Below, piece after piece: positions 12,369 to 13,325 of a stretch of 13,325 nt of DNA. Location of the stretch: NCBI GenBank assembly GCA_946183175.1, contig CAMHBH010000053.1, positions 1 to 13,325 of the forward strand. Reading direction: 5' to 3'. Origin of the DNA: an uncultured Oscillibacter sp. (GTDB taxonomy: Bacteria; Bacillota; Clostridia; Oscillospirales; Oscillospiraceae). Under the pieces are notes generated by a model. It searched no databases. It was given only the letters and a program-made list of their open reading frames with translations, and was not told the origin of the DNA. Every line of letters begins with the position of its first letter. The first letter of the stretch is position 1. The position numbers were made by a program, and so were the translations under genes.

Positions 12369-13325
12369 TTACTTTGCCGTGGCGCGGGCGGCCTGTAGCA
12401 TGATGGCGCACTCGATACGCTTCCGGAACAGTTCGCACCCCGCGCGGTAGACGCCCAGCACGGAGCCCGTCGCGTGGTAGGCGTTGGCGGCACAGCCGCC
12501 CGAACAGTACAGCCGCGCCCAGCAGTCGGCGCACTCCGGGCGGGCGTAGGCGTTGCAGGCGCGGAACTGCTCCCGGATACCCGATTCCGTCACGCCGCGC
12601 CACACGTCGCCGAGTTTGAACGCCGCCTCCCCCACGAACTGGTGACACGGGTACAAATCGCCCGACGGCGTGACCGCCATGTATTCCGTGCCCGAGCCGC
12701 AACCCGAGATTCGCTTGTAGACGCAAGGCCCCCCCGTCAGGTCTAACATGTAGTGGTAGAACGTCAACGGGCGTCCCTCCCGTTCGCGGCGGAGCATTTC
12801 GACGGCTAGTAACTCGTACTGCTGTTTCACGATTTCCAAATCGTCCGGCGTCAGGGCGGCGGGGTCGCCGGGCGCGCATACCACCGGTTCCATACTCAGT
12901 TCCGTGAATCCGAGGTCCGCCATATGGAACAGGTCTTTTGTAAAGTCGGGGTTGGCGTGGGTGAACGTCCCGCGCATGTAGTAATTCTTCCCGCCGCGCG
13001 CCTTGACCAGCTTCTGGAATTTCGGCACAATGCGGTCGTAACTCCCGCGCCCGGCGTAGTCGACGCGTACCCGGTCGTGAATCTCCGGGCGCCCGTCGAG
13101 GGACAGCACGACATTCGACATTTCGCGGTTGGCGAACTCGATTACGTCGTCGTCAATCAGTACGCCGTTGGTCGTGAGCGTAAAGCGGAAGCGCTTCCCG
13201 CGCGACTGCTCCACGCTTCTGGCGTACTCCACAAGCCGCTTGACTACGTCCCAATTCATCAGCGGTTCGCCGCCGAAGAAGTCTACTTCTAAATTGCGCC
13301 GCGTCCCGGAATGCTCTATCAGGAA
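12369..13325 (-). CDS. scfB: Radical SAM/SPASM SCIFF-peptide maturase, N-terminus beyond the window
   Basis: 318 residues visible; the frame is open through the right edge, so the gene starts outside and the CxxxCxxC motif is not seen. The first visible part has FFGGEPLMNWD, the SAM-binding GGEP motif just downstream of that cluster. TLTTNG and VLSLDG are the next radical SAM strands. The C-terminal part has auxiliary-cluster cysteines: GPC, SGCGSG, G-DLYP-C, then C-xx-C-x5-C-xxx-C (ADCWARLYCSGGC) and a later C, the SPASM arrangement. YYMRGTFTHANPDF, MEPVVCAP and VTPSGDLYPCHQFVG fit the SCIFF maturase (ScfB/CteB) that makes thioether links in the six-Cys SCIFF peptide. The precursor gene usually sits just upstream and would be beyond the right edge. 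Radical SAM/SPASM certain; SCIFF assignment from motif memory. Confidence 0.88.
   Translation of the reverse strand, partial: FLIEHSGTRRNLEVDFFGGEPLMNWDVVKRLVEYARSVEQSRGKRFRFTLTTNGVLIDDDVIEFANREMSNVVLSLDGRPEIHDRVRVDYAGRGSYDRIVPKFQKLVKARGGKNYYMRGTFTHANPDFTKDLFHMADLGFTELSMEPVVCAPGDPAALTPDDLEIVKQQYELLAVEMLRREREGRPLTFYHYMLDLTGGPCVYKRISGCGSGTEYMAVTPSGDLYPCHQFVGEAAFKLGDVWRGVTESGIREQFRACNAYARPECADCWARLYCSGGCAANAYHATGSVLGVYRAGCELFRKRIECAIMLQAARATAK

Noticed and set aside
13257..13259. ATG at 13259 as the start of the radical SAM gene
   Set aside because: The frame stays open to the window edge and encodes FFGGEPL just upstream, an essential part of the radical SAM core.

Overview
The window is GC-rich, gene-dense DNA that fits a high-GC gut-type Clostridia (Oscillospiraceae-like Firmicute). 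Supporting signs are strong AGGAGG-type ribosome sites, sigma-A-like promoters, an OhrR rather than OxyR peroxide sensor, a CadC-like metal sensor, a DUF4127 protein, and a partial gene that I read as the SCIFF-peptide radical SAM maturase, a hallmark of Clostridia. The organism assignment is inference. There are no rRNA, tRNA, IS-element or CRISPR features. No gap between genes exceeds about 180 bases.

Left block (1-3602, minus strand): an operon of OmpR-type response regulator, membrane histidine kinase and membrane-anchored HtrA protease. The first two overlap by ATGA, and HtrA starts 56 bp after the kinase and runs off the left edge. The layout suggests an envelope or secretion-stress circuit like CssRS-HtrA, with the protease inside the sensor operon. 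HtrA has six perfect-length 12-residue repeats in its cytoplasmic tail.

Second block (3710-6959, minus strand): a membrane-anchored DUF4127 protein followed by a secreted two-domain protein. The latter has a copper-amine-oxidase-N-like domain, a Pro/Ser/Thr linker and a polysaccharide-deacetylase-like domain that seems to have lost its catalytic residues. A short hairpin lies between the two genes and a related copy lies at 8716.

Third block (7114-8667, plus strand): a CadC-like ArsR metal sensor, a PAP2 phosphatase and a family 4 uracil-DNA glycosylase, tightly packed. It is transcribed divergently from the DUF4127 gene; both promoters are clear and their -35 regions form an ATTGACAA inverted repeat.

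Fourth block (8791-10576, minus strand): glutathione peroxidase, 4-Cys TSCPD protein, flavodoxin and OhrR, ending at a strong terminator. The promoter region has a 12/14 match to the OhrR operator just downstream of a -10 box, so the terminal ohrR gene most likely represses its own operon. This self-contained peroxide-response cassette, with GPx in place of the usual Ohr, is the most interesting system here.

Right block (10758-13325, minus strand): SCIFF maturase (its radical SAM CxxxCxxC motif is outside the window), an unrecognised 72-residue protein and a PLP-dependent Orn/Lys/Arg decarboxylase-family enzyme whose start overlaps the small gene's stop by one base.
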